A stretch of 64,000 bases of DNA from positions 537,353 to 601,352 of the forward strand of contig NW_006763142.1 in the NCBI RefSeq assembly GCF_000264905.1, in the 5' to 3' direction. Of this stretch, positions 11,579 to 24,243 are shown in pieces. How positions within the stretch are numbered: the first letter of the stretch is position 1; every line of letters begins with the position of its first letter. The DNA is from Stereum hirsutum FP-91666 SS1. Lineage: Eukaryota; Basidiomycota; Agaricomycetes; Russulales; Stereaceae. Both the position numbers and the translations under genes were made by a program. The notes below the pieces were generated by a model. It did no database searches, was not told the DNA's origin, and saw only the letters and a list, made by a program, of their open reading frames with translations.

Positions 11579-14500
11579 ATGGCCATGGCGTCGCCGAGCC
11601 CAACGTCTTCCTATGCGCCTTCGTCGTCGGCCGTGACGATCCCCACCCCAGGCCGCTCCATCCTCAAGCGGCCTCCTCCAACCCAGCAATCCTTCTTTTC
11701 CCGATTCTCCAAGTTTCTCCCCACACCAGCCCAGGCCCAGGCCAGCGCGACGTCCGGCGATGAATCCAAGACGCTCAAACGCGCACATTTTATCCTCCCG
11801 GAGCTCGTGACGGTGTACCCAATATCGTCGGCGAACCCACCATCGATGCCGACGCTGAAGGAGGAGAAGAAAAGCATCGAGCAGAGGGAGATGGAGAGGC
11901 GGCGGAGGGTTGTCAGGGGCAGTCCGTCGGCATCGTCGAGCGGAGAGACGGACGAGTGGTGGTCGATGGATAAGGTCGAGTCGTTCTATAGGGAGTGTTC
12001 GACGAGCAGGGATGACCAGCCGAGTCCAGAGATTTCGGCTGCTTTTAAGGTGCGGGCTTCATTTCATGGTTTAATATCTGGGGCACGACCATACTTCGGA
12101 CGCTGTTGCGTACGTCGACCGGCTCATCGCTTACCGATAAAACGACACGAAAGGATAGCCAGTAGGCAGTATGATATACCATGGTCATTATCTAGTGCTA
12201 ATTGACCGCCATCGAATGAGGCCTTCATGTTTTGTTCATTGGATCCGGTTGCCATCTGTGCGCGAACGCCTGGCGGGATTTCCTGAATCACGGTGCTTGC
12301 CAGTGGAATGTATGTGTTCGCGGTGGATACGAGGATACTCGAACCGAGATGACCTCTTGACTTGTCGAACACAAGTTGCGCAGTTGAATGTATTCTTTGC
12401 TATCCGGACCCGAACACATCTCGATTTTCTCTCATCCTATCCAATTTGGTCAGACATCTCTTAATCTTTCATCATCTGTTTTAGAATGCGTCAGGGACAA
12501 ATCCTCGAACATTGGATCTATCGGGTGTACAACTGACACCAGTTTCAGCCGCTGTGCTCTCCGATGTCTTCACCATCGAATGGGGCCTTCGGAGATTGAC
12601 ATTTCGGGAGTGTGATTTGGATGATCGGGTGAGTGCTTTGTCTGTATTATACGTATATACTGTCAGGCGATAAAGTCAGGGTAATACAACCCATGTGTGC
12701 TTGTACCGAAGCACTAGCAAGGGAGGCGATTGTATCTACGGACTTTTCGCCTTGTTGCAGACATATAATCCTTTCGCTAACTGATTATTTTCCAGATACT
12801 TAAACCGATCCTCCACGCACTCCTCATCCCCAATTCCCTCCTTTTCCTGTCGGTTGCTTCGAATCGACGGCTAAAAGCTCCCGCATTTCGTATCCTCGCT
12901 GCTTTTATTTCCAAAGTATGTCGTCTCACCGCTTTTGACACTCAACAAAATCCTTGACATCTAGCCGACAGTCGAAAAGCTTGCAGTTCCTGGACCTCTC
13001 CCAGAATACATTAGACAAGAAGGCGATCGACTACATCTCCGCCGCCCTTCCTCAAGCCCCTGAAGTAGGCCTCTCCTCTCTTAAGCTCGACGATTGTCAA
13101 TTACGAGCTACAGTACTCGAAGCGCTTGGTGCGTCTTTCCTGCAGAGCGAGCAGAGTTAACGGCTTATCCGTTATTTTGTTCAGCCCATGTCGTCCGAAC
13201 GTCCTCCCTGCGCAACATCTCACTTCGACATAACCGCATCAACGCCTCAGGAGCAGTCGCCATTGCGCTCATGATCAGAGACTATCCCGACGTCGTCCCC
13301 GGTCTAGGTGCCAACACAGGCTTCTCTCCCACCTCTTCTGCGCCTTCAACACCTCCCATGTCACCCCCCATGCCTTCCTCCGCGCTACCGTCCACCGTAT
13401 CCGACAGTCATGCCTCTTCGCCACAGAGCCTCATCTCCACGCTCTCCCTCTCCATATCTTCCAGCAATTCCTCCTCAACCTCCATGGCCACCTCCAAATC
13501 ATCATTACTACCACCTCCAACACGCTCAGGACCCCTCCCACCACCTCCAAAACACCCATCTACACATCCTCAAACTACATATACACCCTATATTCCTCGA
13601 TCACGAAGAGCAGTCGCCCCGACCGTTAATCCTTTATCGCCTACGGGACAACATATACCGCTTATCACGAGCTCGCAGCAGGGTGGGGTGACGATGAGGC
13701 ATCCCGTGCCACCGAACTCTCAGTCCGGTGCTGGTGCTGCTGGAGAGGGAGTTGGCGCTGGTAGAGGACAACAGGGGGCGGCCACGGGGTCTCCGTCGTC
13801 TCATGGACCGAGCGCGGCGTTGTTGGATAAGGTTAGGGCGTTGGATGCGTTGCCGAGGTTGGGTGCGCTGAGGACGCTCGATTTGAGAGGAAATGATATC
13901 CGGGTGCGTGATCTCATCTTCGTTCTTTGTTAGCCATATTGGCTTACATGGCCTCTTTGATCTTCGATATGTAGGGCGGCATCACATATATCGCACAGGT
14001 TTTGAAGCGGAACCGAACCCTGAAGGTCCTGAACCTGAGCGAGAACAAGCTGGACATGCAGGGTTTAGTCAGCATCGCGGAGGCTTTGGTGCGTCTCTTC
14101 ACCGTTTCAACACCTGTTTGGATCGTTGAATTTGGCCTTAGAAATACAACTCTTGTCTCGAGACGCTCGATCTCAGTAAGAACCCGTGTTGTGGCCCTGG
14201 CTTCGACGGTGTACGTCCTCTTCTCCACTCTCTAACTCGTCTCGCCTCGCCCTCAGACCCACCCATACTCGCTCTAATACACAATATCACAACAGGTCCA
14301 ATCGCTCCGCACGGCCTTCACGCTCAACACCGCGCTCAAACGTCTATTCCTCTCCTCCACATCGATGACGTCTGCGGGGGCCATCGCGCTTGCCGAGTTC
14401 CTACCCGAGTCGACATCCCTGCTGCACCTCGATCTGACGATGAATCAGTTGGATTTGGCGGGCGTGATGGCGCTCAACTCGGGACTGAAGGCGAACCATG

Positions 14501-16423
14501 TGATGAGATGTTTAGATCTGAATATTCCGCCGGGAGATGAAGCGATGGCAAGGTGCGTTTTCTTTCCCCCCCAGTGTTATTTCGATCTCATTCTTTGACT
14601 GATCTCGCGGAAATGGTGGTTATCGAACAGGATGTGTCGCGACATACTCAACACCTGCGTCCGCAACACCGAGGAAGCCGAACGCAGCGCCAACGCGACA
14701 TCCGCCGCACCGAGCACGACGACATCTACCGTCGGGACCCCAACGAGCGCAACCATGATGGGCAATGGGAGAGCACAGGGCAAGAGTCTGTGGAATATGA
14801 TCGAGGAGAGCGAGCTTGCGAAGAGCATCAAGAAGGATGATCAGAAGAAGGTCCGGACTGTTCCTGGTTTCTCTCTCTCTCCTAAGTCAGATACGGATCG
14901 TTTACTTACGGATGAGCGTGGTTCGCGTGACGGTGGTGGTGGCGATGTGTCTGGTGGGCGTGATGTTTCCGGTGTCGCGCCTGGTGTTGGTGTTGGTGCG
15001 GCGTCTGGTGGTGCTGGTGTTGTGCGTGGTGCCGGATGGGCTGTATTCGAACAGAACGAGACAGAGTTGATAGACCAAGCGAAAGACTACAAGACCAAAC
15101 TCGAATCCATGCTCGCCTCCATCCCATCTTCTTCTTCCAACTCTTCCTCGACAATATCCTCGACAACATCCCTATCCACCACGGACATCGATATCGAACT
15201 CATCGACAGCGCGAGGAAGACTCTGCCCCCTCTCGCGAACATCATCAGCTCCCTGTCCACCGTCACGACCTCCTCGACGTCTACTTCGACCGCAGAATCG
15301 GCGCGCCTGGCGGATATGTTGGAGCTTAACGATGGTCTTACGGATCTGATATCGAAGGCTACGAGGTTGGCGAGGCCGAATCTGAAGTTACAGGGATTAG
15401 GATTGGAATTGAACGACATAGAATCGATGGAAAAGGCGGGATCGGGATCGAGGGTGGCGACGCCCTCTGGCAGCGGTGGCCCTGGCTCTGCGTTGGGCTC
15501 GGGGTCCGCGTCTGGTCTAGGCTTGAGTCCGAGCGATGTCGTCCTAGCGTCGAACGGTACAGCGAACGGACATGCCACAGGCGAGGACACCGAGACCGAA
15601 ACGGAAACAGAGGACGAGGGAGAACCGAAGGTCGAGACGCCAAAGGTGGATAAGGGGAAGGGTAGAGCGATTCCCGAGCCAGAGGAACCGGAGAAAGTGC
15701 TTAGTCCGACTGGATTTGCGTTAGAGTCGGATGAGGAGGGTGAGAGTGAGCTTGGACTGGGAGGGGTGAGGAGTCCTACAGATCGGTGGGTCGTTATCTT
15801 TGCTCTAGGTGTTTAGTGTGTGGCGCATCTGATCACTGGATGTGGCGCGATCATAGGTCGAAGAGTTGGGTGGAAGAAGAGGGAGAGGTGTTCCGGAAGG
15901 GCACCAAGCTTCTAGGGCCGGAAGAGATGGAGGGTGAATACGCAGGCGAGGAGTTGCGGATAGAGGTATGTCGTATCATGCACTTGGTTGTGTGGCCCAC
16001 AATAACCAACTGACACGGCCGATCCAGCTCCTGGAAGCGATGGTAGACCGTCCACCTCCACGCTCCATCGTCGACGAATTCGGCGCCGACATCACGCCTC
16101 CAGATCATCCCTCCTCCCCTGTAGTCCCATCGCCGAAGCCTGAAGAACCTTCCAAGCCACCGCCAAGACCTTACATTCCTCGGAGGTCGTCGTCGGCCTC
16201 CACCGTGACGCCGAAGAGTGCTACCTCACCTGATGTAACTTCGTCGTCGAAGTTCACGACGTCGCCAGTCGTGACTTCTCCGATATCAACGTCGAGCGCG
16301 AGCGGGACCGAGAGCCCATCGTTGTTGAGCCCGACGCAGACGACGGGGCCGAGACCGTATATGCCGAGGAGGAAGTCGTCGAATGCGAGCTTCAGTTCGG
16401 GGTCGACCGTGGATGGACCTTGA
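11579..16423 (+). CDS. leucine-rich-repeat (RNI-like) protein resembling PP1 regulatory subunit 37
   Basis: Eleven exons are predicted: 11579-12049, 12485-12628, 12796-12915, 12972-13128, 13185-13903, 13975-14088, 14142-14210, 14296-14552, 14631-15785, 15857-15965 and 16028-16423 (about 1236 residues). Residues 60-90 contain KRAHFILPELVTVYPI, the position where PPP1R37-like proteins carry their PP1-binding region. RNI-type repeats follow (TLDLSGVQLTPV, SLQFLDLSQNTLDKKAI, TLKVLNLSENKLDMQGL, CLETLDLSKN, LLHLDLTMNQLDLAGV). A long Ser/Pro-rich loop of about 200 residues interrupts them in exon 5. After the repeats comes SLWNMIEESELAKSIKKDDQ, conserved in fungal relatives, and a disordered Ser/Pro-rich tail. 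The likely role is a scaffold that directs protein phosphatase 1; this is inference. Intron 1 is unusually long at 435 nt. Confidence 0.85.
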
Positions 16424-17743
16424 GGGGTGCTGATCAAGGGAAACTGACTGGTATGTGTGGCGTATTGGCCATCATCGGGGGATTGATAATGGACTTACCT
16501 ATGATCTCAATAGAAGAGCCACTACCATCTATCCTACATATTGTCGAACGGACTTGGTCGTGATACCACGAACCTCTTTTAACAAAGTGACCCTCCATCT
16601 TCATTGCTCATTTTGTGTGAGATACCCTTAGAGCACGAGGTGGTCTGATTCAAACCACTTTACCTGTCACCGTCTTAATTGTTGTCGGCCAGCACGATGG
16701 AATCTACAGCCATACCTTGCATGTTCAATACAGGCTACCCCAGTTCATCACCACCTCTCTTCATTCGTCTTTGTCTATTTCAAGGGTTCCCCCCTCCTCC
16801 TCTCCAATCCTCGACCCACTCTCACCTTCACTTAATTTGCATGTCCTGTCGTTCTCTCTGTCTGTGTGGACGGTTCTCATTCCTTTTTTGAATATGGTTC
16901 ACTATGTTTGCTGGTTTCTCCTCACTCTTTCAATATGACCCCACTGTGCACTTCCGTATTTCGTCATGCAGACGCAGTCAGGATCTCCTCCTTTAACCTC
17001 ACCACTATCCGAAAGTACATTTCGTTTATGTCGATTCTAAACTTATCATTCTCTCTCAACATCATACTTGCTAATCTGAAATTTCGCTGTGACTTGAGTT
17101 AGGCGCTGTAGGCGCGTAAGTGACATTGACGAGTTGACAAGTTGCGTCCTATCCTGCTGAGACTGTACCGTGGGGAGATCAGTCTTCCTTTTTCTTCCCT
17201 ATTCGCGACGTCTACTTGTAACGGTGAATGTTTCGCTCAATTACCCCGGTCTTGGGAACGTGTGAGGGCCTACTAGCGAACACGTCTTGACACCACTCTC
17301 GGAAGAATGTTCACATCCACGGCTCTCCTCAGCCTCCCGGCCCCTGAGCCTTGCTTCATAAGTCCTCCGAGCGCACACAACCACCACTACACATCCGAAT
17401 CCAGACCCTTCTGTCAAAGTAGTCCCTTGTCCTCTTGGGAATGTCGTCGAGCGTCATGAATATTATCATGCGAAGGTCCGACACGTATGGGGCTCGCGGC
17501 CGGACGCCGATTGCGCAACTAAGGAGCCGTATTGGCCAGGGACTGAGCGTGAAGCTGACTGACCCGTCCCGCTCTCTCTGTCTTGCCTCCCACCATCTCC
17601 ACGCTCGTCTCGACAAGGATTCCCATCGATACCGATACCCGAGTCTGAATTCGAGATTCATATCCTCTGATAAACCTGGACTCGCGTCCGCTGCGTCACT
17701 CAACTCCAAACTCCGAGCTTTTACTACAACAACCATCAAAGCC
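16424..17743. other. intergenic, 3' region of LRR gene and promoter of peroxiredoxin
   Basis: The first half is pyrimidine-rich and codes for nothing convincing. From 17441 to 17743 there is a stop-free frame in phase with the peroxiredoxin start (see finding). No TATA box stands out. Confidence 0.45.
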
Positions 17744-18789
17744 ATGTCTAACGTGCGTCTCTACGTCCTGTTCTTTTTCTCTTTATTCTGTGCTAGATAG
17801 GATACAGAACTGATATCTACGTTCCTGGTAACTATTCGGGTTTGGTTGATCGTGCAGCCCGTTGTAACTGAGGAGAACCCTGCCGGTCTCAAGCCCATCG
17901 ACATTGGCGACACGCTGCCCACTCTCGTCCTGAGGAACGAGAAGGACGAGGAGTTTGATGTATCGACTGTTGCGAAGACGAAGGGTGCGATCATCTTCCT
18001 TGTCCCTAAGGTCAACACGGGTAAGCTCTTCTCCTGCATCTCTCCTGCATCTTGTTAGCCCCTATCCACCACCCAAACCTATACGCATCTGCACGGTTCC
18101 ATATCCTCCGAACCGACAACATTCCCATCTTGTTCCGAAGTATCTGGAATTGGAGACATGGATAACTAAAATAGCAACTCTTTCTATGTGCGGTGGATAT
18201 GGCTCGCCTATCATTTTATCAGGTGGATGCACCATCCAAGCCTGCGGGTTCCGCGACAGTTACCCTCAATACACCGGCATCGACTACGAGATCTACTGCC
18301 TGAGCGCCGACCCTCCCTCTGAGCAGACCAGCTGGCAGAGTGATGTTCGTCTCCCTCTCTCTCTGTTCACCATATCACTTCTTGATCTGACTGGGTGGTG
18401 TTGCATCATTTAGCAAAAGCTGCCATACCCCCTGATCTCCGGTACGTCTTCTCTACCAAAGTGACTTGATGCCGATGATGCAATAACAATGATGCTGACG
18501 AGACGTCTATATTTCTGTTTTGACCTGTGATAAGATCCCGACAGGATCCTGATCAACGCCCTCGGAGCTGGCGAAGGCGGCAAGACGAACAGGAGCCACT
18601 TCATCTTCGAGAAGGGCACCGGCAAGCTCATCGACAAGAAGATCCCCGTTACTCCTACTGATAGGTTCGTGATCTACTTCTATTGTCCTCCTTTTTTCTT
18701 ACTGATATAATTCCATGGGTCTTTTTCATAGCCCCAAGCTCGCCCTGGAGTTCATCAAGAAGTATGAGAGCAGCAAGTCGAGCTTGTGA
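17744..18789 (+). CDS. PrxQ/BCP-type peroxiredoxin (thiol peroxidase)
   Basis: Six exons (17744-17752, 17858-18020, 18223-18344, 18414-18441, 18535-18664, 18732-18789) encode 169 residues. The active-site segment is FLVPKVNTGGCTIQACGFRD: peroxidatic Cys60 and a second Cys65 five residues on, as in atypical 2-Cys PrxQ. The upstream P-x3-T-x2-C pattern is intact. Downstream come CLSADP, DPDRILINALG and SHFIFEKGTGKLIDKKIP. The enzyme reduces hydroperoxides using thioredoxin. It lies head-to-tail with the paralogue at 19475, so the pair arose by tandem duplication. This copy lacks the basic nuclear-type N-terminus of its neighbour. It has one extra intron (18442-18534), splitting the DPDR segment. 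The residue after Cys60-Thr is Ile, where the neighbour has Thr. An in-frame upstream ATG at 17441 is possible. Confidence 0.92.
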
Positions 18790-19474
18790 TCCTTCGTATG
18801 CATAAGGGAATGGTGGAACGCTTGGCAGTCTTGTAACGATAATTGCACGCTTTACGTGATGTTGTGTGAAATGTAGAATTTTTGAGAATTGAATTCTTCG
18901 AGCTCGAGGAACATGGGCTGTGGCTTGGTTGTGGCCCACCGGGTGGCGCATACTGTATTTAGGCGCCGGCGTCGTTGGTGTGATGGGGTGTCTCTTCGTC
19001 GTTCTAATATATTGGCCTTTATGATAGTGCTTGGCATTCAGCAGCTTTCCGATGTAAGATAGAGGGAAAAGAAACAGCCGTCGAGAGTCAGAACAGCTGT
19101 GAAGTAAACCAGTTAAGTGGCGAAAATATTCACACGCACCCGGCTGTGGCCGTGGTTGAACTTTCAACTGAACCCACTTGAACCTGCTCAAACGTGTCCG
19201 TTCTCTTTCTCTAGTACCTCGTCCATTTGTCGCACAGACAGGGTAAGCCCACTCCGTTCACCTTCAATGACAGCCTCGTCTAGTGACCAATGAAGCAGCA
19301 CGACTGACGTACGAGGCGCTTCCTCTAGACCAATTTCTTCGTCATCGCTTGTGGGGTCAGCACTTTGTTGAACCTGTACTCGACCTTCCCGACTGGTCGT
19401 GTTATTCTTCCGGTTTTGAGCTCTTGAAATATCCTCGAAAAATATTCCTTTTTTTTCTTGTGATACGCGTCACT
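18790..19474. other. spacer between the two peroxiredoxin genes
   Basis: This carries the 3' region of the first peroxiredoxin and the promoter of the second. Short minus-strand frames (for example 18655-19191) are antisense to the last exon and have no recognisable domain. A T-rich run lies just ahead of the second start. Confidence 0.5.
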
Positions 19475-20525
19475 ATGTCAGAAGGACCCAGACGATCATC
19501 ACGGTTGACTAAAGGCGCAGACGCCGTTGCGGCAGAGCCTGTTGCGCCCAAGGTAACGTCGACAGGCTTCCATCAGTGCACCACCCCATTCTTTTCCTAA
19601 CTTCCCTGTATCCTCCCCATTTTTTTTTCAACCACGTATAGCCCGCAACCAAAAAGCGTCCAGCAGCAGAAAAGAAAGCGCCCGTCGAAAAGAAGGCTAA
19701 AGTCGATCCCTCGACCTCCGAGCCAGGCCCTTCTGAAGAGGCCACTGCCGCAACGAAACTGAAGCCCATTGAGATCGGCGACAGTCTTCCAGCGGGACTG
19801 GTCTTGAAGAATGAGAAGGACGAAGACTTCGACGTGTCAAGCGTGACCGCTGATAAGGGCGTGATCATATTCTTGGTTCCGAAGGCGAATACAAGTGCGT
19901 TCAGCTTGCTTCTATCCACGGATGTGATGTGCCCACCATCAGTTTCCAAACCCCGTCGCTGTGAACGTATTGCTGATTATTGTGATATTTTGCGATATAA
20001 ACTTCGACCGTGAACAGGCGGATGCACGACACAAGCGTGCGGCTTCCGTGACAATTATCCAGATTTTACTGGCATAGATTACGACGTCTATTGTCTCAGC
20101 GCGGACAAACCGAGCGCACAGGCGAGCTGGCAGAAGTCGGTACGCATTCTCCCTTCTCAACCCCTCACCTTGTTCAAAGGTTTTGATTGACTGATGTTCC
20201 TGGTGAGACAGAAAAGCCTGCCTTACGGCCTCATCTCAGACCCGGAACGTATCCTCATCACAGCGCTGGGTGCAGGTAAGAATGGCAAGACGGGCAGGAG
20301 TCACTTTATTTTCGAGAAAGGGACGGGGAAGTTGATTGATAAGAAGATTCCTGTGAAGCCTGTCGATAGGTGCGTTGCTGCTTGAACTCCGAATCCTGCT
20401 GTCGCCGTCGCTTTGGTTCGATGCGACGGGATTTTGTGGTCTGATGCTGACTGACTCTGACTGGATGTAGCCCGAAGTTGGCGTTGGAGTTCATCAAGAA
20501 GTATAATGCTGAAGCTGCCAAGTAG
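19475..20525 (+). CDS. DOT5: DOT5-like nuclear thiol peroxidase (PrxQ/BCP family)
   Basis: Five exons (19475-19552, 19642-19894, 20018-20139, 20212-20369, 20471-20525) give 221 residues. Residues 1-70 form a basic, low-complexity extension with GPRRSSRLTK and KKRPAAEKKAPVEKKAK, a good nuclear-localisation signal; yeast Dot5 also starts with a short RRSTRI-type segment. The catalytic part reads PKANTSGCTTQACGFRDNYP, with peroxidatic Cys113 and resolving Cys118. SHFIFEKGTGKLIDKKIP near the end is identical to the upstream paralogue. The family reduces alkyl hydroperoxides and in yeast Dot5 acts in the nucleus; nuclear placement here is inferred from the extension. Three splice sites are shared with the first copy around the catalytic exons. 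Confidence 0.9.
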
Positions 20526-20890
20526 GGATCTGCTCTTGGCTCTGAAACAGGGAGTAGAGGATATCAGGCGAGGGTACTGACCGCTGGGTGTGACTATGGT
20601 TGGATGGATCATATTGTGGATTATTTCTTGGAACTGTTTTGTCGAAGCCCATTCTGCGTCCTTTGGAGAGCTCTCCCGATGTGTGATTCGTCAAGAACGG
20701 TATCGAGATAAGGGAGGGAGTCGAACGTCCTGTCTCCACCATCTGACCAAGAGAAGATTATTCATATATATACATAAGAATTACACAGAGCATAGCGAAA
20801 ATTGCAAGAAAACAAGTACCGCAAAGCATGGTCACTACGCCGGCGACACGAACGCCAGCAATAGGACGTCTCAAACCTTCACCCATCACT
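20526..20890. other. convergent intergenic spacer
   Basis: A 365-bp gap between the 3' ends of the DOT5-like gene (+) and the F-box gene (-). I see no gene in it. A short run of TATATATA-like sequence lies near 20766, plausible as part of a 3' untranslated region. Confidence 0.5.
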
Positions 20891-22861
20891 CTACTCTTCA
20901 GCATCAGACTCTTCCTCAGTCACCGACTCTTCCTCTGTCGCGGACTCCTCCTCATCTTCGGCGCCCAATCCAAGCAGGTCCCTCACATTCTCCGGTATCT
21001 CCTTGCGCCCACCCTCCCAAAGCCCCTCCAAACATCCACCAAAGTCCTGTACTTCTGCTGCGTGGCTCGAGCACAGCTTCGTGAGCCGCTCTTTCAAAAC
21101 AGCCCTTCCGACGGCGACAGGGCTCCATTCGAAGTTGTCGCGTCGTTCAGGTGTCGGGTTCGAATGGGATACCACACCATTTATGCTGATTCTCGATACG
21201 GATTTGGCCAAAGAACGCGGATCGGAACGGGCCTTCGATTGCGATCCAGAGACTGGCCGAGGGCTGGCTTTGGGTGCGGAAAGAGGTATTTTTTGCCACA
21301 TGAAAAAGTTGTTGAAAGAGATGGTTTGCGCGCCGGGGAACGCTTCGGCCCAGAATTTGGTGATCATCTTGTGTTGGAGACGGAGGTTGAAGTTGCAAAC
21401 GTCGGGAGAGTAGACATCCCCGTCCGAGCTGTCCCGAACATTGAGACGCGCCATCAGGATAGACACGTTGGCTACTGTGGCGTGGATGTGTGGCCTCGAA
21501 GGACTCAATAGATTTGATCGAAGATCCTAGGATGGTGAAAATTGGGTCAATATGGAGCATGAGAATAGAAGTTGTCAGGCTCACGCTGAAGTCCCATCTG
21601 CGTGAGACGTAGAGCTTCAGAGTTTCTAAGCTCTCCAGATCCCCGACACAAAATCCCTTCGCCTTGTCCTCATTTTTGTGTGCAAGCGCATTTACTCCGA
21701 TGGCAAGCGAGCGTATATGTTTCGTGGAGTCCCTCAACGCATCAAGAATCCTTGGGGTCGCATACGCATCGTGGTCATTCATGCATGCCCGACCCACAGC
21801 CAGTTCCGCAGAGATTTCTAGTTCTGGCACCATCGGCCTATCGACCACGAAATCCTCCACCAACCAACTAGGGCATTGTAGCTTTCTGAGCTTGTGAAGG
21901 GCGGAAGGTGGAACGCACAAAAATTGGGTTTTTATGGGTGGTCGCTCTTTCACCAGCGTGGCGGGATCTTGCGCGAAGGGGAAGGAAAGAGACTCGAGGT
22001 TGCGTGCACGGGAGATGACATCTGTGGTCAAGGCGTTGTCAATGTTATCGTATGGCATAGACAGCGCTTTGAGATTATCGAGAGGTGTGGTTCCTTTCAG
22101 GACGGCTTTGGCAACGGAATTATGTGTAGTCGTGAAGCTGGTCAGGGAAGGCGAGGATGCGAGTGCTTTGAAGCGGGGGAGATACGTCTCGAAGTCATAG
22201 CCCTCGATGACCGCGAATTTGGTCAAAAGTGATGCTTTCTTCATTTTCGCCGGTTGCTTTCCGCTGAGAGGCTGGAAAGCGCATTTGGTGAACTCGACTT
22301 CGCGAAGGTTCTGCATCTCGGATACCGCGTCGAAAAAGGCAGAATCGACGGACACGCAAACCAAAGAGATAGAGGTCACGTTCGGGAGCTTGTCGATAGT
22401 GGTTGAGTAGACCTTGAGCAAGCCTTGCACGACCCATTTATGCTCCCTCGTCGGCGGCAACCAGTCCGAGAAACAAAACTCCTTGACGTGCGCCAATATC
22501 GTGTCGGGTATCTGACGAGGAGACTTTCGGACCGCATCGCAGAAGTCGACGTGGCGCTTTTGCGAGCCTTTGATTTGCAGTGAGCTGTATCGGCGAGGAG
22601 CACAGACGTCCCGAAAGAAATGGCACACAAGCATCAGTTTCGAAAGAATGGCTTTGTGTTCTTCGATAGAGAAAGAGCTGAATGGTCCAGGTCGAAGGAG
22701 GTCAAAGATTTCGAGGTATATCTCGTTGGGTATGTGTTTTAAGGATCGTGAGCCTCGCATGCGTTGTGGCGCTAAAATCAGACGGTAGGTCAGTAACCTC
22801 GCATGGAATAAGAACACTTTTGATATATGGACTCACTGAAGTACAGGTTTTGAGCCGACAT
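20891..22861 (-). CDS. F-box protein with leucine-rich-type C-terminal region
   Basis: Minus-strand exons are 22837-22861, 21585-22771 and 20891-21526, giving 615 residues. The first exon supplies only MSAQNLYF. The F-box lies at about residues 18-70 and reads HIPNEIYLEIFDLLRPG, then LVCHFFRDVCAPRRYSSLQI. The middle carries irregular leucine-rich segments (LREVEFTKCAF, NLESLSFPF, LESLETLKLYV), as in the many F-box proteins of Agaricomycetes. The C-terminus is acidic (TEEESVTEEESDAEE). F-box proteins recruit substrates to SCF ubiquitin ligases; the target is unknown. Splicing at 21527-21584 is needed to connect RRWDFS to DLRSNLLSP; reading through would end in unrelated sequence. Confidence 0.85.
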
Positions 22862-24243
22862 CTTGATATTAAACAGAGGGAGCAATCCGCTGTTGTGCGA
22901 TGATGGTGGCAGGTCGCAAGAGCAGGCGGGTATTTCCGAGCGCGGTCGCACGACCGAAAACAACAAGAACTGTGACGGGAAGATTTTGTCAGTTGGATGA
23001 CTACATAGAGGAAAGGTGTTTCCTTATTGGGCCCATCCATTGATCAGAATGGTCACCATTCGTTTCTATACTGTACATTCCGACAGTCCCCTATATGCAT
23101 GCATCGAATAACATTTGCGTTAAAGAGCGAACCGAACCTCAATAATACCTGTTTGTAGGCTCAGAACAAGTACACGTGTGAAAACGGCGGCGGAGCAATG
23201 GCGCAGAGCAGGCCGACCGGCATGCGTTCGGCCAAAAAGCTATTATGTTGGCAGGCTGTCTATGTGTAGCCAATTGAGGTACTCGTCATGGAGCAGAGGA
23301 GACCCATCCACACCATAATCGACTGTGTATGACCAGTGTATCCCTCTGATTTGAACCTTGCCTGGCTCTGAGCATCGAGGTTCAATGCTGGTTGCCCCGA
23401 CACTTCGAACACGGGTTTATGTATGTAGTAGGATATCGCAAGTCGTACTTGAGTCGTACAGTATTATTGTACGGTGTTTCTGTTTACGAGAGGTCACGCA
23501 ACGAAACGTTGCCTAACCACCATTAATTCGAACTCTGAGGACTCAGATGCTAACCCCGAAGTTCGAACGGTATCACGAAGGATAAAGTCTTGACTCTAGA
23601 GCAAGAGCAAAGAGAGCGCTTACCCTGTAGACCAAAAGCTTGGCTTGATGGTATGTTCAATGTACCAGGGGTCGCGTAGGGTATTGCAAGGAGAGCGGAA
23701 GAGAACACGGCGGTCAGAGCGGTGAATGTGAGACCAAAACGGAGAAGTGAACGAACTTACGAAGACTGCCTCCGTCAGCTCACGTGACCGCTCCCAACCA
23801 ATCCCGTCATTGATCAAAATCCCGTCGTCCGACGAGTCAGGGCCCCTGCACGTTTGCTGCAAGTGTGAAGAAAATCGCAAGAGCAAATAACAAGGTCGAC
23901 ATAGCCATATCGGGCTCCCAAGACCCTGGAACCCTTCTCAAGCCTTGTCACTTACCCATCGAGACCAGCAAAAGAAAAGACGAGTGTTGGGAACAAGTCG
24001 AGGATTGGTCGGTGCTGTCGCACGAGAGCGCCGAGGGGGGAAGTTGGAGCCAATTGTGGCAATATCTTTCCACGCGTAATGCCGGGCCGGTATAAATGAT
24101 AAGCAGATCACGATTATTTCTCAGCCACACAACGACATCATCTCCTTTGCGCATTACCACCATCATCCACAACGTCCGTCTACCCATTTTTCTCTGCTTC
24201 TACGACGCCCAGCTCATTGTTTATACCTTGGAAACAGTACATC
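22862..24243. other. divergent intergenic region
   Basis: This lies between the 5' ends of the F-box gene (-) and the transaldolase gene (+), so it should hold both promoters. Small ORFs at 23620-24187 have no recognisable content. A TATA box for transaldolase is at 24091. Confidence 0.5.
24091..24096 (+). promoter_or_regulatory. TATA box of the transaldolase gene
   Basis: TATAAA lies about 150 nt ahead of the start codon, followed by a C/T-rich stretch, a usual layout for highly expressed fungal housekeeping genes. Confidence 0.55.

Noticed and set aside
20680..20760. possible second tRNA (GGAGTCGAAC string)
   Set aside because: The T-stem does not pair and no D or anticodon arm is found.
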